64,000 nt of DNA from Nereocystis luetkeana (taxonomy: Eukaryota > Sar > Phaeophyceae > Laminariales > Laminariaceae): contig JARUPZ010000029.1 in NCBI GenBank assembly GCA_031213475.1, positions 8,643,290 through 8,707,289 of the forward strand, written 5' to 3'. The notes under the pieces are model-generated. The model was not told the DNA's origin and made no database searches. It saw only the letters and a list, made by a program, of their open reading frames with translations. The position numbers and the translations under genes were made by a program. Positions 10,822 to 20,963 of the stretch are shown here, one piece after another; within the stretch, counting starts at the first letter, position 1, and each line of letters opens with the position of its first letter.

Positions 10822-11148
10822 AATTCGATTGAGCGTTGACGTTTTCTTAAGGCCGCTAGTGAGTGAGCTATGGAGCTTCTCTGGTGTACCCCTGGGTGTA
10901 TTATTCTACTGCGAAAGGGGTTTCATTTTGGCGATGGAGATTGTCCGAGGCTCAGTACTCCTCAACAAAGCGACTACCTAACGGTCTCTCTACCTTGGCC
11001 ATGGGGTTGATCATCGTGCTGCCCTTTAGGTTATTTTTTTATCTTTTAGGTTCGGTGTTTCGGGAAGAGACGCCCGTAAGCAACGAGTCTCAAGAAAAGA
11101 TGACGAGCACCCATAATTTAGCCTTCCTTTAGAAAACGGTGGACTTTA
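10822..11148 (+). repeat. Dispersed repeat X, copy 2, fused to LINE copy B
   Basis: Near-identical to 1-326. It is preceded by AACCCTAACCC and ends at GTGGACTTTA, which joins LINE copy B at ATAAGACAC. The sequence that follows X in copy 1 (CTATGAGATGG) does not reappear after the LINE. Confidence 0.85.
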
Positions 11149-14100
11149 TAAGACACAAAGGAGGCGGGGACGAGCCTCACGTCGGCTGGCAAAGAAAGCA
11201 GCACGCGAGGCTCGTAAGAGACAGAAGGAGGCACTTGTGACGGTAGCGACCTACAATGTGCGCACCCTGGCTGTAAAGGGGAAGAACGGGTACGGACATG
11301 ACGAGCGTGTACTGGCGAAGGGACGGCAACTCGGCTGTGACTTCATTGGCCTGCAGGAAACTCGGAGATCCGGCAGCACGACGTTCCGTGCGGCAGGGTA
11401 TCGTGTTTTTTGTTCAGGACAGGAAACAACAGCCACCAGGCAAGGGCTGTACGGAGTAGGCCTAGCTGTCAAGGAATCGTTGTGCAGTAAGTCTGTGTAC
11501 ACTCATCAGTTTGTTGACGAGCGGCTAATGTCTATGCGCTTTGAGCTGGCTGGCAAATGCGAGGCGGTCAATTTCGTCGTTGCGTATGCTCCAACTGATT
11601 GTACCAAGGACGCCGAACTGAAACGTATTTTCTGGCAGAAGCTGGAGTACTTGGTGGAAAAAATCCCGACGAAAGAGTGTCTGTTTGTACTGATGGATGC
11701 CAACGCGCGAACCGGACAGAGGAAGGAAGGGTGCGGTGATGATGAAAGCAAAGTGCTGGGAGCGTATGGACGTGATGTTCGTAACGATAATGGCAGACGG
11801 CTCCTGTCGTTCGCCACCAATTGCAAGTTAGCTCTCACCAACACGTTTTTCAGCACGCGCAAGGGTGGGATATCGCATACTCACAACGGCACCGGCCCGA
11901 ATGACCGTAAGCGGATTGACTACATCCTAACCCTTCAAGTCCATCGACCTAGAGTACAAGATGCGAAAGTCGTCCCACAGCCTCCTGCCCCAGCTAAGGC
12001 TGACTCAGACCACATCTTGTATATCAAAGTCCGACTCGGTGGTCATTTTGCGCCCAATAGACAAATACGTAGACCGACAAAACGCCGAGAGTTCGACAGG
12101 CAGCTTTTTATGTCCGATGGAAAGGGTCGTGAACGAGTAGTCTCTAGGGTCATCTCCACTCTCAACCAGCCTATCCAGCCCCGTAATACGTCTGGTATGG
12201 TTGAGATTTTCACTACGGCTGTTATTGATGCGGACGAAAAAGAGGTACCACCCCCTGCACGTCGCCACCGCAGACATGGATGGTGTGAGTCTGCCGAAAC
12301 CTTGGCCGCATTCATACCAGCATGGACAGCGAAGGAGGATGCACGACAATTCTTGCGTGCCCACCCCCGGGACAGAACCGCGTGGAAGACCCTGAGATCT
12401 GCGTGTGCGAACCTGCAGAAGGTGATTTACGCAGGACTGCATGCGTACTTCGAAGCGTACCTTGCCGAAACCGAACGACTCCTAGCGAACAACGACCAGA
12501 GAGGCTTTTACAAGCACCTTAAGAGTACGGTAGGATTGGAAGGGACTAAAGCGAGGAGCGAACAGTTCATTAGGGACGAGGATGGCACGATCTTATGGGA
12601 TAAGGTGCGAATTCGTGAACGATGGGCGGGGTTTTACCACAAATTCTTGAACACGAAGTCGCTGAAACTCGATCCCACGATCATTGACCTCTTGCCACCG
12701 CGACCGCGTAAACTGTCGCTCGAAGATGAACCATCCATAGACGAGAGGACAGAAGCACTTAAGGGGATGTCGAATTGGAAAGCTGTCGGGCCAGATGGTC
12801 TTCCGGTCGAACTCCTAAAAATCGACCACCCGGCATTCGCCCAGTGCTTTCACAACATCCTTGTCAATGTTTGGTTAACAGGAGAAGTCCCTCAGCAATG
12901 GAAAGATGCGATCCTTCACAAAACGAAGGATCGAAATGACTGCAACAACTATAGAGGGATTTCGCTTGTTGCCCACGCAGGCAAAGTGTTGTTGAAAATC
13001 GTCGCGTCCCTCCTCAGCAACTGCTGCGAGACCGAGGAACTACTCCCCAAGGAACAGTGCGGCTTCCGCCCCGCACGATCAACGATTGATATGTTGTTTG
13101 TCGTGCGCCGGTTGCAAGAGCTCGGACGACAGAGGAAAATCCCCTTATACGTGTGCTTTATCGATCTGCAGAAAGCGTACGACTCTGTCGACCGAGAGCT
13201 GTTGTGGAAGGTACTCACACGCTTTGGCGTACCAACCAAGATGCTGAGAATTTTCCGTAATTTCCACGATGGCATGCGGGCTCGCGTGCGTACTGATGAC
13301 GGCGAGCTCTCGGAATGGTTTGATGTCACGCAGGGGCTGCGGCAAGGCTGTGTACTATCACCGTTACTGTTCAACGTGTTCTTCGCGACTGCGTTACACG
13401 TCGTACTAGTACGCTTCAGCCAAGACGAAGCCATTGTAAGGGATTTGACCCAACTCAGTGAAGCTGGAGTAGTTCGAACAGGGAAGGAGGAGCCATTGGC
13501 GTGCGTGCGAAGGTCTGTATGGGGCATGTTGTACGCCGATGATGCAGGAATTGTCTCGAAGTCGGCTGAAGGGCTCGCAAAAATGATGACAGTCATCGTG
13601 ACTGTCTTCGAAGCAGCAGGCCTCACGGTGTCGGAAAAGAAGACTGAGACAATGGTCCTACAAACACCAGACCGGACAACCCTCGCACCACCGCTCGTCA
13701 TCGAAGCGGCAGGCGAGAGGTATAAGCAGACGACCCAGTTCTTATACCTAGGCGGCGTTACCCACGAAAACGCTGCACTCTCGCTCGAAATCGACCGACG
13801 GATCCGCCTCATGCAAGCATGCCTCAAACGGTTCGGCCCGGAGTTGTATGATAGGACGACCGCCCCCCTTAGCCTTAAAGTCCGAATGCTGAAGGCCGAG
13901 GTGGTTGAGACCCTGCTGTACGGGTGTGTTACGTGGACCCTCAGAGCGGAACACTTTGCCAAGCTTCGAACGGCTCACCACCAAGTCCTGTTGCGAGTCA
14001 TTGGCTTCCAGCGCCGACTTCATACTGACCATGCCACCCTCTCGTACGCGAAGGCCCTCAAGATGACACGTTGCGAGAGCATCAAAACGACCATTCGTAA

Positions 14101-15489
14101 ACGGCGGCTCTTCTTTGCGGGGGGCGTGGCACGGCAAAGCAAGGAGCGATTACCCAGTCGGGTAATGTTCGGGACGATAACTGGTGGTGAGAACCCGAGA
14201 CCAGGCGGACAGTGTAAGACTTGGCATATATGCATAGTCGAAGACCTTAGGGAGTTCCGAGCCACCGAAGGGTCAACGGACGTTGCCCCCTTGGTGTTTG
14301 GAGTTCAGACCGCGTTGTGGTCCACTGCAGCCAAAAAGGCGGGGAAGTGGTACCGGGGGATCCTTGAAGCAGCCGAACGGTTCATGATGAGGTGGCACGA
14401 GGCTGAGGCTGAGATGAGTAGGCAGCGCCGCGCATCCGCCGTGGATGGTGTCCAAGGGAACGGGGGTGGAGGGGGCAACAGAAGAAGTGGCAGAAAGTCC
14501 GACCAAGGGAATGCGGAGAGGGGGGGGAACAGGAGGGGTAGAAGGGAAACGGCGGTAGACGAAAGTAGGAAGGAGATGGCAGACAGGGTAGCAAGGTACC
14601 AAGTCGACTAGGAAGTAGAACATGACCATACTACTAGTGCTACCAACTGGTGCAGCTGGTTCGAACGCGGTCTTCCCTTGTCTTCTCTTCTTGTTTTAGT
14701 TTTTTTTCTTTCTTGCGCTGACTCTCCGTGATTTTCATATTTTTTTTTTCTCTTCCTCTTCCTTTTCTGATTGATAAGCTGTACCGAAGGAGCCGTGTGG
14801 CGTGGTTGGAAGACGAACCTGCTCTGCTCGTTTCGTATTGTCTGACGCCAAGGGGCTGGGCATAGTTGACGAACGCAGGGCGGAGACGGCAGTCTGGGTA
14901 GCAAGGTACCAGGCGGATTAGCAGGGAGAACCTGGCTATACTACTCGTACCACAAGCTGCTGCCGCCACCTGGAAGGTGCTTTGGGCTTTGGTCTGCCTG
15001 TTATTTCCCCTTTGTTATTTTTCCTTGTTACTTGGTTCTTTGTCTCACTCTGTTTACAAGCAGTGGTGTTTTTTCTTTTTTTCTTTTTTTCCTTTTTTTT
15101 CTCCAGCTCTTTTTTTTTCAAGTGTTGGCCACCTCGCCTGCGGGGGAGGGGGAACGACAGATTGTTTCTCCTAGATTTTGCTTTCATTTTTTTCATTTTC
15201 TCTTTCGATTTGTCTACTTTGTTTTTGTTTTTTCTTTGATTGTTTCTTTTCGTTTCACTAGGTCATAGATTGCGTATGTCGTGCCTGTCGTATCTAGTAT
15301 GATGACATGGCTTTGCATTGCCACTGCAGTGCACACTGCACACGTGGCAACGTAGTATCTCTGTGGCGTAGCTTTGTGACCACAGAACTTGTATCTCTTG
15401 TAGGATTGAAGAATCGGCACGGACACTGGTTGTGCTGGATGCCGACGGGTAGAAAGAACAGTATAATGTGAAGAACACACACACACACG
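11149..15489 (+). mobile_element. LINE copy B, 5'-truncated, long intact ORF
   Basis: A non-LTR retrotransposon with an endonuclease-RT frame and a ~880-bp 3' UTR. The UTR contains T-rich runs (about 14690-14760 and 15065-15120) and a conserved tail ending GAAAGAACAGTATAATGTGA, then (CA)n. It lacks ~480 bp of 5' UTR and N-terminus present in copies A and C. Motifs in the RT place it loosely with RTE-like endonuclease LINEs; this is inference. Confidence 0.9.
11150..14611 (+). CDS. LINE endonuclease-reverse transcriptase (copy B), start lost
   Basis: The open frame runs from the truncation point; no ATG is available where copies A and C start, and GTG at 11237 is only the first alternative codon. 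Numbering from 11237 (1124 residues): the endonuclease spans residues 1-265, with LQETRR (Glu at 41), DANARTG and SDH at 257-259. A linker follows, then the RT from about 500 to 830. The RT carries [60 protein letters not shown] and the catalytic YADDAGI at 766-772. A basic Gly-rich C-terminus ends the protein. Compared with copy C it lacks nine bases near 12910, deleting three residues (IIKVLHK becomes ILHK) at the start of the RT fingers. The frame is intact, but activity is doubtful given this deletion and the missing 5' end. Confidence 0.9.
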   Translation, partial: KTQRRRGRASRRLAKKAAREARKRQKEALVTVATYNVRTLAVKGKNGYGHDERVLAKGRQLGCDFIGLQETRRSGSTTFRAAGYRVFCSGQETTATRQGLYGVGLAVKESLCSKSVYTHQFVDERLMSMRFELAGKCEAVNFVVAYAPTDCTKDAELKRIFWQKLEYLVEKIPTKECLFVLMDANARTGQRKEGCGDDESKVLGAYGRDVRNDNGRRLLSFATNCKLALTNTFFSTRKGGISHTHNGTGPNDRKRIDYILTLQVHRPRVQDAKVVPQPPAPAKADSDHILYIKVRLGGHFAPNRQIRRPTKRREFDRQLFMSDGKGRERVVSRVISTLNQPIQPRNTSGMVEIFTTAVIDADEKEVPPPARRHRRHGWCESAETLAAFIPAWTAKEDARQFLRAHPRDRTAWKTLRSACANLQKVIYAGLHAYFEAYLAETERLLANNDQRGFYKHLKSTVGLEGTKARSEQFIRDEDGTILWDKVRIRERWAGFYHKFLNTKSLKLDPTIIDLLPPRPRKLSLEDEPSIDERTEALKGMSNWKAVGPDGLPVELLKIDHPAFAQCFHNILVNVWLTGEVPQQWKDAILHKTKDRNDCNNYRGISLVAHAGKVLLKIVASLLSNCCETEELLPKEQCGFRPARSTIDMLFVVRRLQELGRQRKIPLYVCFIDLQKAYDSVDRELLWKVLTRFGVPTKMLRIFRNFHDGMRARVRTDDGELSEWFDVTQGLRQGCVLSPLLFNVFFATALHVVLVRFSQDEAIVRDLTQLSEAGVVRTGKEEPLACVRRSVWGMLYADDAGIVSKSAEGLAKMMTVIVTVFEAAGLTVSEKKTETMVLQTPDRTTLAPPLVIEAAGERYKQTTQFLYLGGVTHENAALSLEIDRRIRLMQACLKRFGPELYDRTTAPLSLKVRMLKAEVVETLLYGCVTWTLRAEHFAKLRTAHHQVLLRVIGFQRRLHTDHATLSYAKALKMTRCESIKTTIRKRRLFFAGGVARQSKERLPSRVMFGTITGGENPRPGGQCKTWHICIVEDLREFRATEGSTDVAPLVFGVQTALWSTAAKKAGKWYRGILEAAERFMMRWHEAEAEMSRQRRASAVDGVQGNGGGGGNRRSGRKSDQGNAERGGNRRGRRETAVDESRKEMADRVARYQVD

Positions 15490-15630
15490 AGTACCAGGTA
15501 TCTGGTATTCATACGGGACATACTACGGTGATGAAGCTGGGTAGAAATGACGATTTTTAGTCGAAGGCCACATATCATACGTGGAGGATGTATCCACAGT
15601 ATATACAGTATTCAGACCACTATCAATATA
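15490..15630. other. Short spacer with a TACCAGGTA site
   Basis: Follows the (CA)n tail of LINE copy B. It contains TACCAGGTA at 15492-15500 followed by TCTGGTATT. Nothing else was recognised. Confidence 0.5.
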
Positions 15631-15976
15631 ACCGTTCATTTTTTATTTATTTTTTCTGATCCCATTCATTATCTTCGCACATCTTTTTCTCTCTCTCCTT
15701 CCCACTCGTAACTCAGATCCGGGGTCACTTAGCAGGCTCTTCTCCCCCCTTCCCGCTAGGGTACGTGCCTTCATTTTTATCGTGAGAAGATTTCAGCCTT
15801 GTCTTCCCTCGTCGACTCGCATCGAATTGTGCCTACCCATGCTGCAAGGCGCTCTCAACAATTGAATCCTTTTTTATTTTTGCAAATAAAGTCAAAGTCC
15901 GGCCCACCTGGGGCTCGAACCCAGGACTCAAACAAGTAAAATTCGAGGTTAACCAATTAAACCACCGGGGCGACCG
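15631..15976 (-). mobile_element. tRNA-derived SINE, copy 1
   Basis: Full length, minus strand. The head near 15976 reads GTCGCCCCGGTGGTTTAATT with an A-box-like TGGTT-AATTGG, and a B box GGTTCGAGCCCC inside a CTGGG/CCCAG stem. A CTTTATTTGC spacer, the family body and an A-rich 3' tail (T-rich on the plus strand) follow. GTTCAT flanks both ends (before the T run and after CGACCG), a possible short target duplication. Confidence 0.85.
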
Positions 15977-16379
15977 GTTCATGGGACTGAAGGTGGCACG
16001 GCAAAAGCTCTCTAGATCCTTGGGTCCATCGTTCCTCTTGCTTTCACAAGCGTGGAGACGTTTAACTTTGGCCCAGACGCCCCTACAGACGTACGGGATG
16101 AGTGCTCTCTACTATCGGAGCAAAAGTAATACTGTTGGGAAGCCGTTCAGCTGTGCAGCGTACGTCAGGTTACTATTCGCGGGTAGATGAAAGCTACGTT
16201 GAAACAACTGAGGGCACACACAACGAGAGTCATAGCGGGTTGTTATGGTCTCCAAGTATCCGATACGTTGGAATTCCACTTGTTTCAGCCGTTCGGGTCT
16301 TCTCACCCGGTACGTTGGTATTTCACTGGCTTTCCCTGGTTTTTTGACCCGGTACGTGGCCATAGGAAACAACCATACT
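15977..16379. other. Gene-free stretch
   Basis: No gene was recognised. Two degenerate repeats with ACCCGGTACGT and TTTCACTGGCTTTCC-like words lie near 16300-16355. Confidence 0.4.
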
Positions 16380-16676
16380 CATTATTAGCTTCCGCGCACA
16401 TAATTAGTCCGTCAATTATAAGAAAGAAGAACGGACAACCCAGGCGATGGGAATGTTTGCAAACTGTGATATGAGGTGATCGTGCTCTTTGTATAATCCC
16501 AAGTTCTATTTTGCATACTATGTTAACTGTTATAGCTTCCGCGCACATAATTAGTCCGTCAGTTATAGGAAATAAGAACGGACAACCCAGGCGATGAGAA
16601 TGTTTGCAAAACTGTGATATGACGTGATCGTATTCTTTCTATAATCCCACGTTCCATCTTGCATACTATGTTATGG
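16380..16676. repeat. ~147-bp tandem duplication
   Basis: Two adjacent copies, each starting AGCTTCCGCGCACATAATTA and ending CATACTATGTTA, with scattered substitutions. No coding function is apparent. Confidence 0.85.
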
Positions 16677-17109
16677 GATACTCGTTATACGCATACATCC
16701 ACATACATGTTTTCGGTGTTGCCTGCCTTGTAGGAGGGTGATTCGTGTGATATGCTGTTATGTATTCACGCTGCCGATGGTGCTCTGCCTGTTTGTTTCG
16801 TAAGGCTTTGAAGATACTTGTCTGGTCAATGCATGCAGGCATACTCGTTGCTCGTACTCTGTTTGCCTGTTGCTCGTGCTCGTATGTTCGCTCGTTTTTC
16901 ATGATCGCACACACATGCATGTTCGTTAATAAATGTCTGCATGCGATTGACCACATAATGTCTTCAAAACCAAATGCAACCGACAGGTGTCGATACAAGC
17001 CAAAGGTGCCGTACGTACTAATACACGCATGCTCTCGTGGACCGGTTGCTCGGTTAGGTGATAACGGAAACTAACAAGGTCGAGCCTTACGCCGTTTGGG
17101 CGTACATAA

Positions 17110-17320
17110 CCACCCTTTAGAACGATGAACCCCTGGACAACAACGTGCATTGTCGGCTGGCAAACATGGAACTTACTAGAAATCCACGTATGTTGTGATG
17201 ACTGTGGTGTAGTTTGTGACCACAGGAAAAATCTCTCTCTAGGATCAAATAAAGGGCACGGACACTGGTTGTGCTGGATGTCGACGGGTAGAAAGAATGG
17301 TTTAAGATGAAGAACACATA
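17110..17320 (+). mobile_element. Solitary LINE 3' tail, diverged
   Basis: Matches the last ~200 bp of the LINE family: TTTGTGACCACAG, then GGCACGGACACTGGTTGTGC, then GACGGGTAGAAAGAATGGTT. It is more diverged than copies B and C. Extreme 5' truncation is normal for target-primed reverse transcription. A related word CGCATTGTCGGATGGCAAGC lies near 45667. Confidence 0.7.
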
Positions 17321-17550
17321 CGCAATACGTGCAGAGTACGGGTCGAACACATACGGCCGCAGTACCTTGTTCATCCCGACTGCTGTAAAGTATGTATAGT
17401 ATCTTCAGCATACCGAGCTGGTATCACACCACACTGGATACGGCAGGCACGACGCACGCATTCCGTCCAAGGAACAGACAAATCTGAAAAATGGGAACGA
17501 AGCCTAAAATGAGAACCAAGCCGTATCTCCAGAACCATGTGGTGTATCAG

Positions 17551-19502
17551 TAGGCCTAATCTTCTAAGACGAGCGAAGCGAGCCGTAAGTCGGACTGGGA
17601 AATCGAGCGTAGCGAGGTATTAAGACGGCCGCAGGCCGAAGATTTTTCGACTAAGTCGCGCGAATTTCAATCGTCTTAATCCATATTTTGCGTCTTAGCG
17701 CGTCTTGGACACGTCTTAGCGCGTCTTAGCGCGTCTTAGACTCGTCTTAGCGCGTCTTAGACTCGTCTTAGCGCGCCTTAGATTCGTCTTGGCACGTCTT
17801 AGGTACGTCTTGGCACGTCTTAGGTTCGTATATAGGCACGTCTAAGCTCTTGGCAGTACTAAATAAAGCAAGAATTATGTCGAAAACTAACAGTTAGCTA
17901 CTTCAACGAGGCACGGGTACAGCAATACAGCAACCACACAACAACGTAGAGCGCCAGGAAATACGGCAATATTCCAAATATCATCAAGCTACCGGTACCT
18001 GATAGTAGTGCGATTATTACGTATAATGATGGACGAACAGTAATATTACGTACGTGGTACTCCTACGTAGTATAGTTCCTTGTTTGTTGGCATTTGACGT
18101 CACGCACAGCAGTACAAAATTGAATACCAGGAATCTATATACCAGGTGTATGTGTATTTGTTTTGTACATTCATTCGTACATACAATTCGATGCGAGTCG
18201 ACGAGGGAAGAAAAGGCTTGAATCTTCTCGCGATAAAAATGAAGGCACGTACCGTACGGGAAGGGGGTAGAAGAGCCTGCTACGATGTGACCCCGGATCT
18301 GAGTTACGAGTAGGAAGGAGAGAGAGAAGAAGATGTGCGAAGATAATGAATGGGATGAAAAAAAAAAAAAAAAAAAAAAAACGTGCCCATATTCGAAGTG
18401 AAAGCCCCGAAATGGCATCGTGAATAGAAGGCACCAGGTACCTGGTTTTATTGCGTCGTTTGTTTTTTACGAGGACGAATATCATACCGTCAGCAGCCGT
18501 GGATACCAACAAACTCAGGTATAATTTTTCACGTATTAATAGTGTTAATCGTAGTATTATTAATATTAATAACAACCTACGAAGCCACCAACTTAAAACA
18601 GAAAGTCTTGAGAGAAAACAGCAGTAGTATTTGTCCTAAAAGATGTCGTTCAAAGAACAACTGTTACACGTTGCTTACCGGTGGTATAGTGATGCATCCG
18701 CGGTGTAAGCATACCAATGGATTTTGCGCAAACCACTATTAATATTATAACAATAATAACTGCCCCGCCCACCGAACACAGAAAGAAAACAAACAGTTGT
18801 TGTCCCCAAATAAGGCATTATGTCACCTATATATAGTGTCATACTGCTGTACCACGGTATATAGCAATAGTCGCAAAAAAACAGAGAAAACGAACAGCAG
18901 GAGAGCAGTCGCCCTAAAAGTATGCCATCAGGATGCAATTCTGTTTTTGCAATACCAAGTACCAGTATACATTACGACATTATTAACAACCAACATAACT
19001 TGAAACAAAAAACAGAGGTAGAGGTAGCAGTGTTCCTCAGGTAGTATGTCGAAATAAATTGGAGTGGACCTTCCCCCAACCCAACTGCCAAGTAGGGAGA
19101 GAGGATACAGATCTCATGTTTTTTTTTCATTTAAAAAAACATAATAATGCCATCCTCGAAAATACGGAGAACCGGGTTCGATGTCCCCGGTGCCAGGGAA
19201 GAGCGCATGGAGGCCCGAAAAAAGAAGGTTCGAAAGAAGCAAGTTGAAGCAGTCGACTCATCTGCCGTCCTCGCTGTGTTTCCGCCTAATTCCACAGCTC
19301 GCTGTGGTCGTGTCGGCCCCCTGAGACGCCTCGACCGGCGCCTGGTGCATTCTAAGACGAATCTAAGACGTGCTAAGACGAATCTAAACGTGCCAAGACG
19401 AATGTAAGACGTGCCAAGACGCGATATAGCGAGTAAGACGGGCCTCTCTCTGAGAAACGGATTAAGACGTATTTTAAGACACGTCTTAGAAGATTGGGCC
19501 TA
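17551..19502. mobile_element. 1.95-kb TIR element (hAT-like, non-autonomous) nested in the MITE
   Basis: The left end is TAGGCCTAATCTTCTAAGAC and the reverse complement of the right end is TAGGCCCAATCTTCTAAGAC, giving a >20-bp TIR with one mismatch. It is flanked by a perfect 8-bp duplication TGTATCAG (17543-17550 and 19503-19510). That gives base-exact boundaries, because Z copy 1 shows the empty site GTATCAGAGAACC. Both subterminal zones carry many CGTCTTAG-type words, in opposite orientation at the two ends (17690-17850 and 19350-19490), as transposase-binding arrays do in hAT and similar elements. The interior is AT-rich, holds a truncated SINE and encodes no transposase. Confidence 0.85.
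18181..18382 (+). mobile_element. tRNA-derived SINE, copy 2, 5'-truncated, inside the TIR element
   Basis: Begins at ACAATTCGATGCGAGTCGAC, lacking the tRNA head, and ends GAATGGGATG followed by ~20 A. It is the innermost level of a three-level nest, so it is younger than the TIR element and the MITE around it, unless it was carried in when the TIR element moved. Confidence 0.85.
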
Positions 19503-19820
19503 TGTATCAGAGAACCCAAATGATCCTGCGAAACCCCTTGGCCAGCCCTGTGAGAGGAGCTCGTCAGAACGGTCATGCTCCATCTCGTGCCGTGGGCGCA
19601 AAAAGCGATATACGCTGGCTCTATTGTGATTCCTCTAGATGCTGGCTACCGCGGCGATGCCGAGGACTTCCAGCCTGAGCGACAGCTCATTCGAAGGCTG
19701 CTGTACAGCCCCACAGGACTGTCAACTTTTTTTCTTGGAGTTGTACACAATTGGTTTGCTTTCTAAAAAAAAACGTCCGTTCCCATTTTTTGTTTCGTTC
19801 CCATTTTTCCGTTTTGTCTG

Positions 19821-20963
19821 TTAAGGGCAGAGAAAGATATCAATGCGAAACCAACGAACAAATAAAACCTATCAACCTAGTGGCACCGGGCATATTAGTA
19901 CTGGTAGTTACAAACCACCCGGCACTAGAATATCGACTACCAGGATGTCAACACAGCAAGTTTGTATCACAGAATCGGGGATCACACACATAAATAGTTG
20001 CAATCCGTGATCACAGCGCCCGAATACTGGGGGATGCGTGAACAGTTACTTGATAGTATCATGCACGAATATTGGAAAACCGTGAAAACAGGCGCTTTTT
20101 TTACATTCGTGCCGAAAGGACCTCGGAGCACTGGCCTCTATCCGGAGCGCTTTGCCTATAGGAAGGGTGACTCCTCTTCCAGAGCGAATACATGCATCCT
20201 AAGCGGTGGATACGAGATACACAATGCAAATCAAACTGAGGAGAGAAAACCTGGTAGTTTCCGATAGGAAAACAAGGCCCCTCCCCAGCGCGCATACTCA
20301 TGCGCCGTCTTAGTCGCTGACGCAGTGAACGGAGAATCAACCGAGCTTGACTTTGTTCAAGTATCTGACATGGTTCCCAATGACGATTGGGCATGTTCAC
20401 CGTTTGAGTACTGCACTGCTGTACATGTACATAAGGTTGACCCTAATTTCCAAGTTCTTCGTCCCCGCATTGGGAGGGCAGTTCTGTAGAGGCGACGCCA
20501 CATATGCTCAATGCCCAAACTAAAGCTTCCCTTCATTTGCGAACGCGATCGTGAAGTGGTTGAGCGTACCACGCACCTGTTGTGCCGTCCGTCTCCAAGC
20601 ATCGGGTGATCCGCCTGATCGGAGAAGAACGGTTGTAGGAATTCTAGATTGCATGACTATTGCTGGAAAACATGCTGTAGGCACGGTGTAACCGAGCAGG
20701 ATACCTTCCTATTTGACTCTCCAAGAATAGTGGCCCGGTGTTGGAGACACGAAGCGAAAGGTCGGATTGGGATGCCAATAGGTAGTAGGTAGTTTCCGTG
20801 CTGGGGGGGTGTTTGTCACCACCTTTATACAACTACTTCCACGAAAACCGTTTTACAAGGGGTACGATCTGGAAGTGGTGGTGGAGGAACGACGTTTGGG
20901 GACTCCTGAATTAGTTTTAGCACGAAAGGGTCTCACCAGTGGACACTGTTCGGGCTAGGGGGG
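19821..20963. other. Gene-free stretch
   Basis: No recognisable gene. Minus-strand frames of 81 (20602-20357) and 99 (20400-20101) residues overlap in different phases and match nothing I recognise; an old decayed coding region is possible but unsupported. Confidence 0.35.

Larger units (their letters stand above)
17475..19820. mobile_element. Z-family MITE, copy 2, split by a nested insertion
   Basis: The left part 17475-17550 and right part 19511-19820 together make ~386 bp, matching the 391-bp Z copy 1 with the same CAGACAAA termini. The two parts are separated by the element at 17551-19502 and share the duplicated 8-mer TGTATCAG. Confidence 0.85.

Noticed and set aside
12949-13962. 337-residue minus-strand frame opposite the LINE RT
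   Set aside because: It is the antisense of a well-supported RT coding region, Ser/Arg/Thr-rich, and recurs in broken form opposite copy C. It is a shadow frame.
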